DNA from: an uncultured Opitutia bacterium
Lineage (GTDB): Bacteria; Verrucomicrobiota; Verrucomicrobiia; Opitutales; UBA953
Length of the DNA stretch: 44,961 bases
Direction of reading: 5' to 3'
Assembly: GCA_945957395.1 (NCBI GenBank)
Contig: CAMFKE010000011.1
Span: forward strand, 1 to 44,961
The translations under genes and the position numbers were made by a program. This document shows, piece after piece, positions 15,373 to 27,095 of the stretch (within the stretch, counting starts at the first letter, position 1; each line of letters starts with the position of its first letter). The notes below the pieces were generated by a model that saw nothing but the letters and a program-made list of their open reading frames with translations, made no database searches and was not told where the DNA came from.

Positions 15373-15837
15373 ATGCGCGAACTCATGACCTCCGACGACC
15401 CACGACTCTCCCGCTGGCGCGCCGGCCTTGTCTCCGGCAGCGCCGAGGAGACCGAGCGGCTGGCAGCCGAGTTCGCCGAACTGCTGCCGGCGGACACCGC
15501 GCTGGCCCTGCATGGCGACCTGGGCGTTGGCAAGACCACCTTCGTGCGCGGCCTCGCCCGCGCCTACGGCGTGCGCGAACCGGTCACCAGCCCCACCTAC
15601 GCGCTCTTCTGCCTGTATCGCGGCGAGCGCCGGCGCCTCCTGCACATGGACGCCTACCGCCTCAACCGCCCCGAGGACGCCGACAACCTGGTGATCTGGG
15701 AGCTGCTGGATTCGCCCTGGACGATGGTGGTCGAGTGGCCTTCCAAACTGGGCGACCGTCTGCCGCCCGACGCGTGGCACCTGGAGCTCTCCATCGACGG
15801 CCCCGGCTCGCACCGCCTGCGCCTGCTCGGCGCCTGA
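15373..15837 (+). CDS. tsaE: tRNA t6A synthesis ATPase TsaE
   Basis: TsaE is the small P-loop ATPase that, with TsaB and TsaD, installs threonylcarbamoyl on A37 of ANN-decoding tRNAs. The 154-residue product has Walker A GDLGVGKTT (K54), the TSPTYALF segment, HMDAYRL and VVEWPSKLGDRLP, all family hallmarks. A second ATG four codons in (15385) is an alternative start. It lies 53 bases after the antiporter gene and ends at a bidirectional terminator shared with the convergent lipoprotein gene. Confidence 0.96.
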   Translation: MRELMTSDDPRLSRWRAGLVSGSAEETERLAAEFAELLPADTALALHGDLGVGKTTFVRGLARAYGVREPVTSPTYALFCLYRGERRRLLHMDAYRLNRPEDADNLVIWELLDSPWTMVVEWPSKLGDRLPPDAWHLELSIDGPGSHRLRLLGA

Positions 15838-15855
15838 GCTTCTCGACCGGGCGCG

Positions 15856-15893
15856 AAAAAACCGCCGGCGACGAATCGCGCGGCGGTTTTTTT
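15856..15893. terminator. Bidirectional terminator, tsaE / Pal-like gene
   Basis: AAAAAACCGCCG pairs with CGGCGGTTTTTT around a 13-nt loop, giving a T-run after the stem on both strands. It sits exactly between the two convergent stop codons. Confidence 0.92.
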
Positions 15894-15912
15894 CGGTAAG
15901 GAAGCCGGAGGC

Positions 15913-16479
15913 TTACTTGACCTTCGAGGTGTCGATGATGACCACCTTGCGGTCTTCGGCCACGGCGTTCTTGTCGCCGGACTGGGCGGCGAACTTCTCG
16001 CCGTAGGCGCGGATGTCGGTGTCGGTGACGCCCGCCTTGCCGAGGTAGCTCTTCACGCTGTTGGCGCGCTTGTCGGAGAGGCCGAGGTTGTAGTCTTCGG
16101 TGCCGTTGTAGTCGGTGTAACCGGCGGCGATGATCTTCTTGCCCTTCAGCTCGGCGACCTTGGCGTCGATCTTGGCGCGTTCGCCGGCTTCCACGGAGTA
16201 CTTGTCGAAGCCGAAGTGCACCACGAGGGCGATGGCTTCCGGGGGCAGCTTGCTGAGGTCGCCATCCCAGTTGTCGATGGAGGTCTTGGAGCGGTCGGTG
16301 AGACCGTTGGGGTCGACGGGGGCGGTGTTTTCCAGGCCGGCACCGGTGCCGGCGCCGTTGGTGACGAGCGAGGTGTCGCCGTTGCCCTCTTCACCGTAGC
16401 CGGAGGGCGGGTTCTTGGGCGAGCAGCCGGCGACGAACGCGGTGGCGGCGGCGAAAAGGGCGATGTGCTGGAACTTCAT
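15913..16479 (-). CDS. Pal-like outer-membrane lipoprotein (OmpA C-terminal domain)
   Basis: The 188-residue protein starts with a lipoprotein signal peptide whose lipobox FVAGC places the modified Cys at residue 19. After a Gly/Asn/Thr-rich linker, the last 105 residues form an OmpA/Pal peptidoglycan-binding domain (HFGFDKYSVEAGERAKID; YTDYNGTEDYNLGLSDKRAN). Asp and Arg of the latter are diaminopimelate-binding positions. Pal tethers the outer membrane to the wall and works with TolB, but no tol gene is adjacent. The assignment as the cell's true Pal, rather than another OmpA-domain lipoprotein, is therefore not certain. Confidence 0.92.
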   Translation of the reverse strand: MKFQHIALFAAATAFVAGCSPKNPPSGYGEEGNGDTSLVTNGAGTGAGLENTAPVDPNGLTDRSKTSIDNWDGDLSKLPPEAIALVVHFGFDKYSVEAGERAKIDAKVAELKGKKIIAAGYTDYNGTEDYNLGLSDKRANSVKSYLGKAGVTDTDIRAYGEKFAAQSGDKNAVAEDRKVVIIDTSKVK

Positions 16480-16571
16480 GGGATTTGAGAGTGAAAGGTG
16501 GCGCGGAATTGGGCCGAAAGGCCCGGGGAGCGCAAGCCGTTTCCGGGGGCGATTTCCGTGCGGCTGCCGGC

Positions 16572-17723
16572 TCAGTATCTGCGCATGCCGGGCTCGGCCT
16601 CGACGGCCCACCGGTCGATGCCGCCCTTGAGGTTGGTGGCGAGCGGGTAGCCGTTTTCGCGCAGGAATTGGGTGACGCGCATCGAGCGACCGCCGAGGTG
16701 GCATTGCACGATGAGGGTGCGGTCGCGCGGCAGCTCCGCTAGGCGCCCCGGAATTTCGCCCATGGGGATGTGCGCGGCGCCTTCGATGCGGCATACGGCG
16801 AGTTCGCGCGCCTCGCGCACATCGATCAGCATGGGCGGGGTGGGCGAGGCGAGCCATTCGCGCGCCTGCGCAACGGTGATTTCCAGGGGAGGTTGGGTCA
16901 TGGGAGAGGGGGCCGGGCAGACGGAGGCGCCGTAGCGGGCCGGGTCGAGCGCCGTGATCGACGGGCGTGAGCCGCAGCAGGCGCAGTCGGGGTTGCGCGG
17001 CACGGCGAGGGTGCGCGAGCGCGCGGCGAGCCCGTCGTACAGCAGGAGGCGTCCGCGCAGCGGCTCTCCGGCGCCGGCGATGAGCTTGAGCACCTCCATG
17101 GCCTGCATGGCGCCGATGATGCCGGGCAGCGCGCCGAGCACGCCGGCCTCGGAGCACGCGGGCGCCGCGCCGGGCGGCGGGGCGTCGGGGAACAGGCACC
17201 GGTAGCACGGGCCTCCGGAGGCGGGGTCGAACACGGCGAGCTGCCCCTCGAAGCGGAACACGCTGCCGGACACCAGCGGCCGGCGCGCGAGCGCGGCGGC
17301 GTCGCTCACCAGGTAGCGCGTGGCGAAGTTGTCGGAGCCGTCCACGATGATGTCGTATCCGGCGAACAAGGACAGCGCGTTGGCGGGCGTGACGCCCTCC
17401 GGGTGCGCGACGAGTCGCACGGACGGGTTGAGCGCGCGCAGTGTGCCGGCGCCCGACTCCACCTTGGGCCGGCCGATGTCGGCGTCGCGGTGCAGGATCT
17501 GGCGCTGCAGGTTGTGCAGCGCGACGGTGTCGTTGTCGGCGAGCCCGAGGGTGCCCACGCCGGCGGCGGCCAGGTACAGGGCGCAGGGCGAGCCGAGGCC
17601 GCCGAGGCCGACGAGCAGCACGCGGGCGGACTTGAGGCGCGCCTGACCTGCTTCGCCGACCTGGGGAAGCAGGAGGTGTCGGCTGTATCGGGCGCGGTCG
17701 GCGTCGGTGAGGGTTTCGGGCAT
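16572..17723 (-). CDS. moeB: MoeB/ThiF-type adenylyltransferase fused to rhodanese
   Basis: The N-terminal 250 residues are an E1-like adenylating domain with the VGLGGLGSP nucleotide loop and NLQRQILH. It also has two zinc pairs, CYRC and CACC. Such proteins adenylate the C-terminus of MoaD, ThiS or related sulfur carriers. The C-terminal 100 residues are a rhodanese domain with active-site loop CHLGGRS (C341), which can pass sulfur to the carrier. This MoeZ/MoeBR architecture (383 residues) often serves both molybdopterin and thiamine or cysteine synthesis. No moaD or thiS lies next to it, so the carrier is unknown. It starts 60 bases before the FG-GAP gene stop. Confidence 0.93.
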   Translation of the reverse strand: MPETLTDADRARYSRHLLLPQVGEAGQARLKSARVLLVGLGGLGSPCALYLAAAGVGTLGLADNDTVALHNLQRQILHRDADIGRPKVESGAGTLRALNPSVRLVAHPEGVTPANALSLFAGYDIIVDGSDNFATRYLVSDAAALARRPLVSGSVFRFEGQLAVFDPASGGPCYRCLFPDAPPPGAAPACSEAGVLGALPGIIGAMQAMEVLKLIAGAGEPLRGRLLLYDGLAARSRTLAVPRNPDCACCGSRPSITALDPARYGASVCPAPSPMTQPPLEITVAQAREWLASPTPPMLIDVREARELAVCRIEGAAHIPMGEIPGRLAELPRDRTLIVQCHLGGRSMRVTQFLRENGYPLATNLKGGIDRWAVEAEPGMRRY

Positions 17724-17783
17724 GGGCGGGCGAAGAAAACGGCGGCGCGCCCGCGTGTCAAACGGGCGGCGCGTGAGGCGCGG

Positions 17784-20150
17784 TCACTTCCGGGCGGCGG
17801 CGGGCTCGGAGGGGTAGACGAGCAGACGGTCGTGCATGAGGAACACCAGCTCCGGGAAACCGTCGCCGTCGAGGTCGGTGGCCAGCCCGTCGTGGGGCTC
17901 GACGCCCGCGTTGCGCCGGCCGCGGTAGAACTGGTTTTCGTCGAAGAGCGACCAGTGCACGACGGACTGCCGGCGCGCGTCGGGCAGGGTGCGCACGAGT
18001 TCGAGGTGGTGGTTGCGCGGGTCGATGAGCGCGAGGTCGGGCGAGGCGCCGCCGGTGAATCGGCCCACCTCGGCCACGCCGTGCACGATGCCGGGCAGGT
18101 CGGTCTCGAAGCGGTCGAGCACGCTCAGCCGCAGGCCGGCGGCGCGCAGGTCGGTGACCGCCACGCGGTCCCTGCCCGCGTGCACGAGTCGCGAGGGCGC
18201 TCCGGCGGCGTCGGGCGCGGCGACCAGGCCGAGCGGGTCGAGCGCGCCGGTCTCGATGGTGCGGCGGTGGCGGAACACGCCGGCGTCGTCGGGGGCGAGC
18301 CATTCGAGGCCCTTGTCGGTGTCGTTGTAGGCGAGAAGGCCGGGCTTGTCGCCGTCGAGCTTCACGGCGACGGGGCACTTCAGCCGGTCGCCGGCGCGGC
18401 GCGCGTTGAACTGGTCCTTCACCGCGAGGTCGCCCTTGGCGTCCACGCGCAGCGAACGCACGAAGCCGGGCGCGCTGACGAGCAGTTCCGAGAGACCGTC
18501 GCCGTCGATGTCGCCGAACGCGAGGTCGGCCGGGGTGACGCCCGAGAGCATGCCCTTGCGCGCGGCGGAGTCCTTGGCGACGATTTCAAACCGGGCGTCG
18601 CCGCGGTTGAGGAGAAGGCGGGCCGGGTCGCGCTCGGTGAGCACGACGACATCAGGCAGGGCGTCGCCGCCGAAGTCGCCCAGGGCCAGGCCAGTGGCGT
18701 CCTTGGCGCCCGCGTCGAGCTCGGTGCTCGAGCGCACCTTGAACGCGCCGGAGGCGTCGTCGAAGGCGAGTGTGACGAGCGAGACGCCCTTCTTGTCGCC
18801 CTTGTCGGACTTGAGCACCACGAGGGCCTCGGTGCGCCCGTCGCCGTCGATGTCGGCGCAGGCGAGGGCCGCGGGCGTGCCGTCGAGCTTCACCTCGGCG
18901 GGGAAGGAGGGGCGGCCGTTGGCGTCGAAGGTGGAGTGTCCGAGCGCGCCGTCCTTCTCGCCCAGCAGAAGCAGGGAGACCTTTTTGCCGTCGAACTTGC
19001 CGGCGGCGAGCGAGGTGAGGTTGGCCGGGGCCGGGTAATCCACGGGCTCGCCGAAATCGCCCGAGGGTTCGGGGCGGAACACGCGCAGGGAGGCGCCGCG
19101 CGCGTCGCCCACGATGAGCGCCGCGCGGCCGTCGCCGGCGATGTCGGCGAGCGCCACGAGCGAGGCGGATTTGAGCGGCGAGGCGGGCGCGTAGAGGGCC
19201 GGCGAAACGGTTTCGGCGTCGCGGAAGGCGCGCTCGTCGCGGCGGATGTCGAAGATCTCGACCGCGCGTTTGCGCAGGCTCACGCCGGCGAATCCGGAGC
19301 CGCCGGAGGGGGCGGGCACGCGTGCGGAGAGGTTGGCGGAGGCGTATTCGGTGCGGAAGGCGCGCTCGGGGCCGAAGCCGCCGGCGGGCAGGCCGAAGCG
19401 CACGCGCAGTTCGGGTTTGTCGCCGCGTGTGCGGTAGGCGACATCGGGGCGGCCGTCGCCGTCGATGTCGGCGACGGAGAGGCCTTCGGGGTTGTCGGCG
19501 CCGAGTCGGTAGAGGCGCGGTTCGGGGATGGGGCCGGCGGCGGGGAACTTGGGGAACACCAACAGTCCGGACTTGGACAGCATGAGGAGGCGCCCGGAGC
19601 CCGAGCCGTCGAGGTCGGCCACGGCCAGCGTGCGGTCGCCGGGCTGGGCGTCGTGGCGCGTGTACACGCGGCGCTCGCTCCACTCGCCCGACTTGTCGCG
19701 GGACACCACGGTGAGCGCGTCGCGCGAGCTTGTGAACGCGATGTCGGTGCGGCCGTCGCCGTCGAGGTCGGCGAGGGCGAGCGAGCCCATGTCGGGGGCG
19801 CCGGTAAGGGAGAGGCGGCGGAACGGGGCGTCGTCGATGACGGGGTTCCAGCGGTCTTCGCGCAGGGTGCGCGGGGCCGGCGCCTTCTCGCCCGGCTTGA
19901 GGCGCAGGAGGATCTCGAGACGGCCGGTGTCGTTGTTGAGCGCGGCCAGGTCGGTGCGCCCGTCGCCGTCGAGGTCGGCGGCGCGCACGCAGTCCACGCC
20001 CCAGTCGAGCTTCATCATGCTCGGCGCGCCCAGCCGGCGCTCCGGCGCCGCGTCGGGAGCGGCAGGGGCGGCGAGCAGGGGCGACAGCGCGAAGGCGCAG
20101 AGGGAGACGCGGAGCGCGGAAGGCGGAAGGCTGAACATGGAGAATCGCAA
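17784..20150 (-). CDS. Exported FG-GAP/VCBS repeat protein
   Basis: The 788-residue product has an N-terminal signal peptide ending near ALSPLLAAPA. The rest is a chain of about nine to ten FG-GAP/VCBS units. These carry Ca-binding loops of DxDGDGxxD type, such as AADLDGDGRTDLAAL, VADIDGDGRPDVAYR and ATDLDGDGFPELVF. This suggests one or two integrin-alpha-like beta-propellers. There is no catalytic domain, membrane anchor or sorting tail, so it is probably a secreted or periplasmic binding or scaffold protein. It is the last gene in a same-strand run with the DUF3352-like gene (103 bases upstream) and the protease gene. Confidence 0.9.
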   Translation of the reverse strand: MRFSMFSLPPSALRVSLCAFALSPLLAAPAAPDAAPERRLGAPSMMKLDWGVDCVRAADLDGDGRTDLAALNNDTGRLEILLRLKPGEKAPAPRTLREDRWNPVIDDAPFRRLSLTGAPDMGSLALADLDGDGRTDIAFTSSRDALTVVSRDKSGEWSERRVYTRHDAQPGDRTLAVADLDGSGSGRLLMLSKSGLLVFPKFPAAGPIPEPRLYRLGADNPEGLSVADIDGDGRPDVAYRTRGDKPELRVRFGLPAGGFGPERAFRTEYASANLSARVPAPSGGSGFAGVSLRKRAVEIFDIRRDERAFRDAETVSPALYAPASPLKSASLVALADIAGDGRAALIVGDARGASLRVFRPEPSGDFGEPVDYPAPANLTSLAAGKFDGKKVSLLLLGEKDGALGHSTFDANGRPSFPAEVKLDGTPAALACADIDGDGRTEALVVLKSDKGDKKGVSLVTLAFDDASGAFKVRSSTELDAGAKDATGLALGDFGGDALPDVVVLTERDPARLLLNRGDARFEIVAKDSAARKGMLSGVTPADLAFGDIDGDGLSELLVSAPGFVRSLRVDAKGDLAVKDQFNARRAGDRLKCPVAVKLDGDKPGLLAYNDTDKGLEWLAPDDAGVFRHRRTIETGALDPLGLVAAPDAAGAPSRLVHAGRDRVAVTDLRAAGLRLSVLDRFETDLPGIVHGVAEVGRFTGGASPDLALIDPRNHHLELVRTLPDARRQSVVHWSLFDENQFYRGRRNAGVEPHDGLATDLDGDGFPELVFLMHDRLLVYPSEPAAARK

Positions 20151-20253
20151 GGGTAGGGGACGGGCGGAGGGACGAGGGGGCGGACTGCCGGGCGATGCGA
20201 ACGCGCGGAGGGCGGGCCATGACCCGGCCCCTCCGCGCGTCGCCGCAGCGCGC

Positions 20254-22182
20254 TTACTTGGAGGCGTCGGGTTTGCGCAGGAGGACGGTGCGCGAGGTGG
20301 CTTCGTTTTCGCCCACCACGGAGTTGCCCACGGCGATGAAGGGCAGGTCGGCCGCGGCCGGCGCCTTGTCGGCGTCGAGCTTGGGTTCGTCCTTGGAGGG
20401 GCGGCGGTTCTTGGGGGCCTCGGCGACGACGCGGCAGAGGGTGGAGGCGTATGCTCCGAGGTCGTAGTACTGGATGCCGGAGGCGCCCTTGGAGAGCTTG
20501 GACAGGGCGTCCTTGAAAGCCGGGTCGGCGGCGAGGCCGCCCTTGGGGTCGTTGAACTGGGCGAGCGTGCGGTCGAGCAGCTTGCCTTCGCCCATGCTGA
20601 AGAAGAGGCGGCCCTTGTGCAGGGCGTACTGGAGGCGCGGGGTGCCCTGCGGCAGGTTCTTGAACGCGCGCACCTTCACGCCCAGCAGTTCGCGTTCCTC
20701 GAAGAGCGACTTCACGCCGTCGCCGGTCTGCGGGGCGGCCTTGCCGGCGATCGTCTCGATGAACGACGCCAGCTTGTTCTCGTCCTTGATCGAGACGACG
20801 AACACGGCGGGCGCGTTGGCGGCGGATGCTCCGGCGTTGGCGGCGGGGAGAGGGTCGGAGACGCTCCAGATTTCGTCGCCGAGGTTGGCCAGGAAGGCGC
20901 CGCGGATGTCGAGGCCCTCCTGCTGCTTCACCTTGTCGAGCTGGATGTCGAACATGGGCGCGGCGAGGGGGAAGGCCTCGCGCAGGAGAGTCTCGAGGCG
21001 GGCGAGCATCTTGCTCAGGTCGTAGCGACCGGCGGAGGCGGCCATGACGCCGGAGGGCAGCACGGAGAGGTCGGGCGCGGCGCCGCGCGGGGTGGCCTCG
21101 GTGATGAACTTGACCAGGCCGCGGTCCTCGCTCCAGGCGACGGAGGTGTCCACGCGGGTGTCGTCGGGGCGCAGGGTGGCGCTGAGGCGGAAGTGGCGGA
21201 AGGCGTCGAGGCCGAGGGAGTCGAAGGACTTGAGGTAATCCATGCCCATGGGGCCGGGCGCGGGGTTGCCCTCCTCGTCCTTGATCTTGTCGGCGACGAG
21301 GTCGCGCAGGCTGCCGGCGATGAGGGGCATGTTGAGCAGCACCCAGGCGTCGGAATCCTCGAGGGCCTCGCGGTTGGCCTTGTAGACGGGCTGGCCGGCG
21401 AAGTTGTCCTTGCGGCCCTCGCGGCGCGCGTCGACGAGGTCGCGCAGCACATTGGGGGCGGTGGCGTACAGGAAGGTCTTTTCGACGACGGCCCAGCCGG
21501 CGACGGTCACGGGCTTGTCGTCGAGCTTGACCTGCAGGGTGTGCAGGGTGACGCCGCGGTGGTCCTCGTCGGCGCGGAAAAGTTCGGGGGCCACGAGGCG
21601 CGGCTTGGCGCCGGGGGAGGCCTGCGGCGTGGCGTCGTCGCCCATGTCGCCGTCGGCCTGGGCGGGGGCGCCGTCGCGGGCGGGCTTGCCGGAGGGGGCG
21701 TCCTTGTCGGCGGAGACGGGCTGGTGCAGGTCGAGCTTCTTGAGCAACTCGGCCACGGCGGCTTCGTCGAGCGTGGTGTCGGCGAGCAGGACGAAGTCGT
21801 AGGGGGCGTGGCCGGGGACGGGGTCGGGCGTCTTGACCACCGAGAAGACGACTTCGCCGGGGAAGGCGGCGAGCACCTCGTCGCGGTGCTTTTCAAACTG
21901 GGCGAACTTCTCGGCGGAATCGGGGTCCTTGGCGAGTTTGTCGGCGAAGGGCTTGAAGAACTCGGTGAACTTGGGGCCGCGCAGGGCGAGGGCGAACGGG
22001 TGCGCGTCGAGGTTCTTGCGGGTCTTGGAGACGGACTCGACCTTCACGAGGCCGTAGGTGGTGGCGGGGAGGTTTTCCTCCAGGCGGGCCTGGACGAAGG
22101 GGGTGAGCGCGAGGAGGGCGAGGGCGGCGCGGAATGCGGGACGGGGAATGTTGAACATGGCGGGGAGGATTGGGTTTTTCAT
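20254..22182 (-). CDS. Exported protein of unknown function (DUF3352-like)
   Basis: The 642-residue protein has a signal-peptide-like N-terminus (ALALLALTPFVQA). Its body resembles the large exported DUF3352-type proteins of Planctomycetes and Verrucomicrobia. These hints include a repeated pattern of 'AFPGEVVFSV', 'FVLLADTTLDEAAVAELLKK' and 'GWAVVEKTFLYATAP'-like segments. I see no catalytic motif. Family assignment is tentative and the function unknown. It lies between the protease gene (45 bases upstream) and the FG-GAP gene, so the three are likely one transcript. A low-complexity Asp/Pro/Ala insert lies near residues 160-190. Confidence 0.85.
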   Translation of the reverse strand: MKNPILPAMFNIPRPAFRAALALLALTPFVQARLEENLPATTYGLVKVESVSKTRKNLDAHPFALALRGPKFTEFFKPFADKLAKDPDSAEKFAQFEKHRDEVLAAFPGEVVFSVVKTPDPVPGHAPYDFVLLADTTLDEAAVAELLKKLDLHQPVSADKDAPSGKPARDGAPAQADGDMGDDATPQASPGAKPRLVAPELFRADEDHRGVTLHTLQVKLDDKPVTVAGWAVVEKTFLYATAPNVLRDLVDARREGRKDNFAGQPVYKANREALEDSDAWVLLNMPLIAGSLRDLVADKIKDEEGNPAPGPMGMDYLKSFDSLGLDAFRHFRLSATLRPDDTRVDTSVAWSEDRGLVKFITEATPRGAAPDLSVLPSGVMAASAGRYDLSKMLARLETLLREAFPLAAPMFDIQLDKVKQQEGLDIRGAFLANLGDEIWSVSDPLPAANAGASAANAPAVFVVSIKDENKLASFIETIAGKAAPQTGDGVKSLFEERELLGVKVRAFKNLPQGTPRLQYALHKGRLFFSMGEGKLLDRTLAQFNDPKGGLAADPAFKDALSKLSKGASGIQYYDLGAYASTLCRVVAEAPKNRRPSKDEPKLDADKAPAAADLPFIAVGNSVVGENEATSRTVLLRKPDASK

Positions 22183-22227
22183 GGGAAAGTCAGGGGGCGT
22201 GTTATGGGAATGCGGATGCGCGAAGGC

Positions 22228-23181
22228 TTACTTGGCGGGGGCGGCGCCGGCGCCCGGGGGCGTGGCGTAGCGGTAGCCGGCGTTGGGGTTGCGCGGGTCG
22301 AAGGCGAAGGCGTCGCGGTTCTTGAGGAACATCTTCACGGTGTCCACGGGGATGGCGAAGCCGAGGCCTTCCACGCCCATGTTCACGAGCTTCATGTTGT
22401 TCACGCCGACCACCTCGCCCTTGAGGTTGAAGAGCGGGCCGCCGGAGTTGCCCGGGTTGATGGCGGTGGTCGTCTGGATGTAGAGGCGGCCCTCGTTGTG
22501 CCGGTTTCTCAGGCTCACGATGCCGGAGGACACCGAGCGCTCCAGTCCCAGCGGGCTGCCCACGGCGAACACCGGGGCGCCCTGGCGCAGCGTCTCGAAG
22601 TCGGCCAGCGGCACGCTCCTGAAGCGCGCGGTCGGCGCTCCGGTCTCGATCTTGAGCAGCGCCAGGTCGTTTTCGGGGCTGGCCGCGACGATGCGCACGC
22701 GGTCGTGCTGCACCTTGCGCATGTCCTTGCCCTCGCCTTCGAAGACGGTGACATTCACCTCGTTCTCGCCGGCGATCACATGGTTGTTGGTCACCACATA
22801 GCCGTCCGGGTGGATGATGAAACCGGAGCCCAGGCCGGAGGGCGTGCGGATGAGCACCACCGCCTCGGCCACCTCGGACGCCTTGTCCTTCACCGTGCCC
22901 GCGGCGCCGTCGGCGGGGGCGTCGCGCCACAGGTCGGGCGTGTGCGCGTCGCCGGAGCGCGCGGCGGCCGGGGCGCCCTTGTCCATCTTCACGATGGCCT
23001 CGCGCGGCACGCTCAGCACGGAGAAGCCCAGGTCCACGACCACCCGTTCGGCGTTCTCGGAGAGCAGTTCGCCCTTCACCTCGCCGTCGCGGGCGAGTTG
23101 CAGGCGGACCGGGGTGGCGAAGGCGACGCCGGCGGCGAGCGCGACCGGGGCGAGCAGGGAGATAAGTTTGGCGTTGGGCAT
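22228..23181 (-). CDS. Exported trypsin-like serine protease (HtrA-like, no PDZ)
   Basis: The 317-residue protein has a signal peptide (LAPVALAAGVAFA). A short beta-rich segment follows with the pattern GELLSENAERVVVDLGF, ending near residue 70. A trypsin-like S1C domain comes next. Its catalytic triad is intact: H134 (TNNHVI), D172 (ENDLALLK) and S246 (NPGNSGGPL). Unlike DegP it stops about 20 residues after the protease domain and has no PDZ domain. It is the first gene of the three-gene exported run and is transcribed away from the HAD gene. The start at 23181 is chosen because it gives a clean signal peptide. Confidence 0.93.
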   Translation of the reverse strand: MPNAKLISLLAPVALAAGVAFATPVRLQLARDGEVKGELLSENAERVVVDLGFSVLSVPREAIVKMDKGAPAAARSGDAHTPDLWRDAPADGAAGTVKDKASEVAEAVVLIRTPSGLGSGFIIHPDGYVVTNNHVIAGENEVNVTVFEGEGKDMRKVQHDRVRIVAASPENDLALLKIETGAPTARFRSVPLADFETLRQGAPVFAVGSPLGLERSVSSGIVSLRNRHNEGRLYIQTTTAINPGNSGGPLFNLKGEVVGVNNMKLVNMGVEGLGFAIPVDTVKMFLKNRDAFAFDPRNPNAGYRYATPPGAGAAPAK

Positions 23182-23338
23182 GCGGAGAATCGCCCGGCAG
23201 CATGCAGCGGGCCCGCGCGATGCACAGCGAAAACGACGCCGCGCGGGAGGCGCGCCGGAGAGGGGAGGGGGCGGCGCTCCGGCCCCGCCGCACCTTTTCC
23301 TTTGCCTTTTGGCGCGCGCCTTTTGCCCTCGCCGCCCC

Positions 23339-23953
23339 ATGGGACACCACCACCCGCATCTGCCGCTTCCGCCGCCCGCCGGCGATTTCCACGCGTACAT
23401 CTTCGACTGCGACGGCACGCTCGCGGCGACCATGCGTCTGCACCACAAATCCTGGGCGCGCGCCGTGGGGCTTCAGCTGGGCCGCGAGTTCGATTTCCCC
23501 TGGGAACTGTTCTGCTCCATGGGCGGCATGTCCACCGCCGACACCTGCCGGCGCCTCGACGCGCGTTTCGGCTTCAAGCTCGACCCGCACCGCATCGTGC
23601 ATGACGCGGAGGCCTTCCTGGACGCGCACCTCGACACCGTGGAGCCGGTGCCGGAGGTCGTCGCGCTCGCGCACCACGCCAAGGGCGCCGGACTGGGCGT
23701 GGCCGTGGCCTCCGGCGGCTACGGTCCGCATGTGCGCCGCACGCTCAAGGCCATCGGTTTGGAACATTTCTTCCCCGTCGTCACGACGGTCGAGGAGGTC
23801 CGCTTCTCCAAGCCCGCCCCCGACCTCTTCCTGCTCGCCGCCGAGCGGCTGAGCGTGGACCCGCGCCGTTGCCTGGTCATCGAGGACAGCCCGCGCGGGC
23901 GCGAGGCCGCCGAGGCTGCCGGCATGGCGTGCCTGATGGTCGAGCCCAAGTGA
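23339..23953 (+). CDS. HAD-superfamily hydrolase, beta-phosphoglucomutase-like
   Basis: The 204-residue protein shows all HAD motifs: FDCDGTL with D23 nucleophile and D25, the SGGYG loop, lysine in SKPAPDLF, and IEDSPRG. The alpha-helical cap between residues about 35 and 100 is of the beta-PGM/YqaB type, which acts on small phosphorylated sugars. The N-terminal [13 protein letters not shown] stretch is a natural His/Pro-rich extension. Substrate cannot be deduced. leuS starts 115 bases downstream. Confidence 0.9.
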   Translation: MGHHHPHLPLPPPAGDFHAYIFDCDGTLAATMRLHHKSWARAVGLQLGREFDFPWELFCSMGGMSTADTCRRLDARFGFKLDPHRIVHDAEAFLDAHLDTVEPVPEVVALAHHAKGAGLGVAVASGGYGPHVRRTLKAIGLEHFFPVVTTVEEVRFSKPAPDLFLLAAERLSVDPRRCLVIEDSPRGREAAEAAGMACLMVEPK

Positions 23954-24068
23954 GTCCGGGCTCCCGCTTCGCCTTTTCCGGCGCGCCGCGGCGATCGCGC
24001 GCGCGTCGTTCGTTCTCTTGACGCGCCCCGGGAGCGCCACCACCTTCCCGCCTTTTCCTTTCACGACC

Positions 24069-26687
<2,619 letters not shown>

Positions 26688-26702
26688 GCGCCCTGCTCCG
26701 CA

Positions 26703-26780
26703 GTTGATGGTTGAGAGTGGGAAGTTGATAGGATCCTCCCGCTCTCCCTTCTATCAACCAACCACTATCAACTATCCACT
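26703..26780. repeat. 7-nt-periodic inverted repeat between leuS and gatC
   Basis: The left arm (26703-26730) reads GTTGATG, GTTGAGA, GTGGGAA, GTTGATA. The right arm (26751-26780) reads CTATCAA, CCAACCA, CTATCAA, CTATCCA. The arms are roughly complementary and flank a 20-nt spacer of ggatcc and pyrimidines. Its composition is unlike the surrounding coding DNA. It could form a long imperfect hairpin in the leuS-gatC transcript. Confidence 0.8.
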
Positions 26781-26805
26781 GCACGCGGCCAAGGGCCGCA
26801 ACGCC

Positions 26806-27087
26806 ATGAACATCGACAAACTCGCGCACCTCGCGCGCATCGAACTCACTCCCGAGGAGAAACAGAAGTTCGCCGGCCAGCTCGACTCCATCCTCGGCTA
26901 CTTCGAGCAGTTGAAGGCCGTGAATGTCGACGGCGTGAAGCCCTCGGCCCACGCCTTCGAGGTCTTCGCCGAACTGCGCGCCGACGACGCCGGGCCCACG
27001 CTCGACGCCGCCTCCTGGATGCGCAACGCGCCCGCCTCGCGCGACGACCAGATCCTCGTGCCGCGCGTGGTCGACGACGCGGGTTGA
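26806..27087 (+). CDS. gatC: Asp-tRNA(Asn)/Glu-tRNA(Gln) amidotransferase subunit C
   Basis: GatC is the small scaffold of the GatCAB amidotransferase, which amidates misacylated Glu-tRNA(Gln) or Asp-tRNA(Asn). The 93-residue protein has the typical start MNIDKLAHLARIELTPEEKQKF, and the LDSILGYFEQL segment. It ends at VPRVVDDAG, near the usual position. The 26806 ATG is chosen because upstream codons lie in the repeat. gatA and gatB are not adjacent, which is unusual compared with the gatCAB operon of many bacteria. A hairpin with a T-run follows the stop. Confidence 0.93.
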   Translation: MNIDKLAHLARIELTPEEKQKFAGQLDSILGYFEQLKAVNVDGVKPSAHAFEVFAELRADDAGPTLDAASWMRNAPASRDDQILVPRVVDDAG

Positions 27088-27095
27088 TCCCCCTT

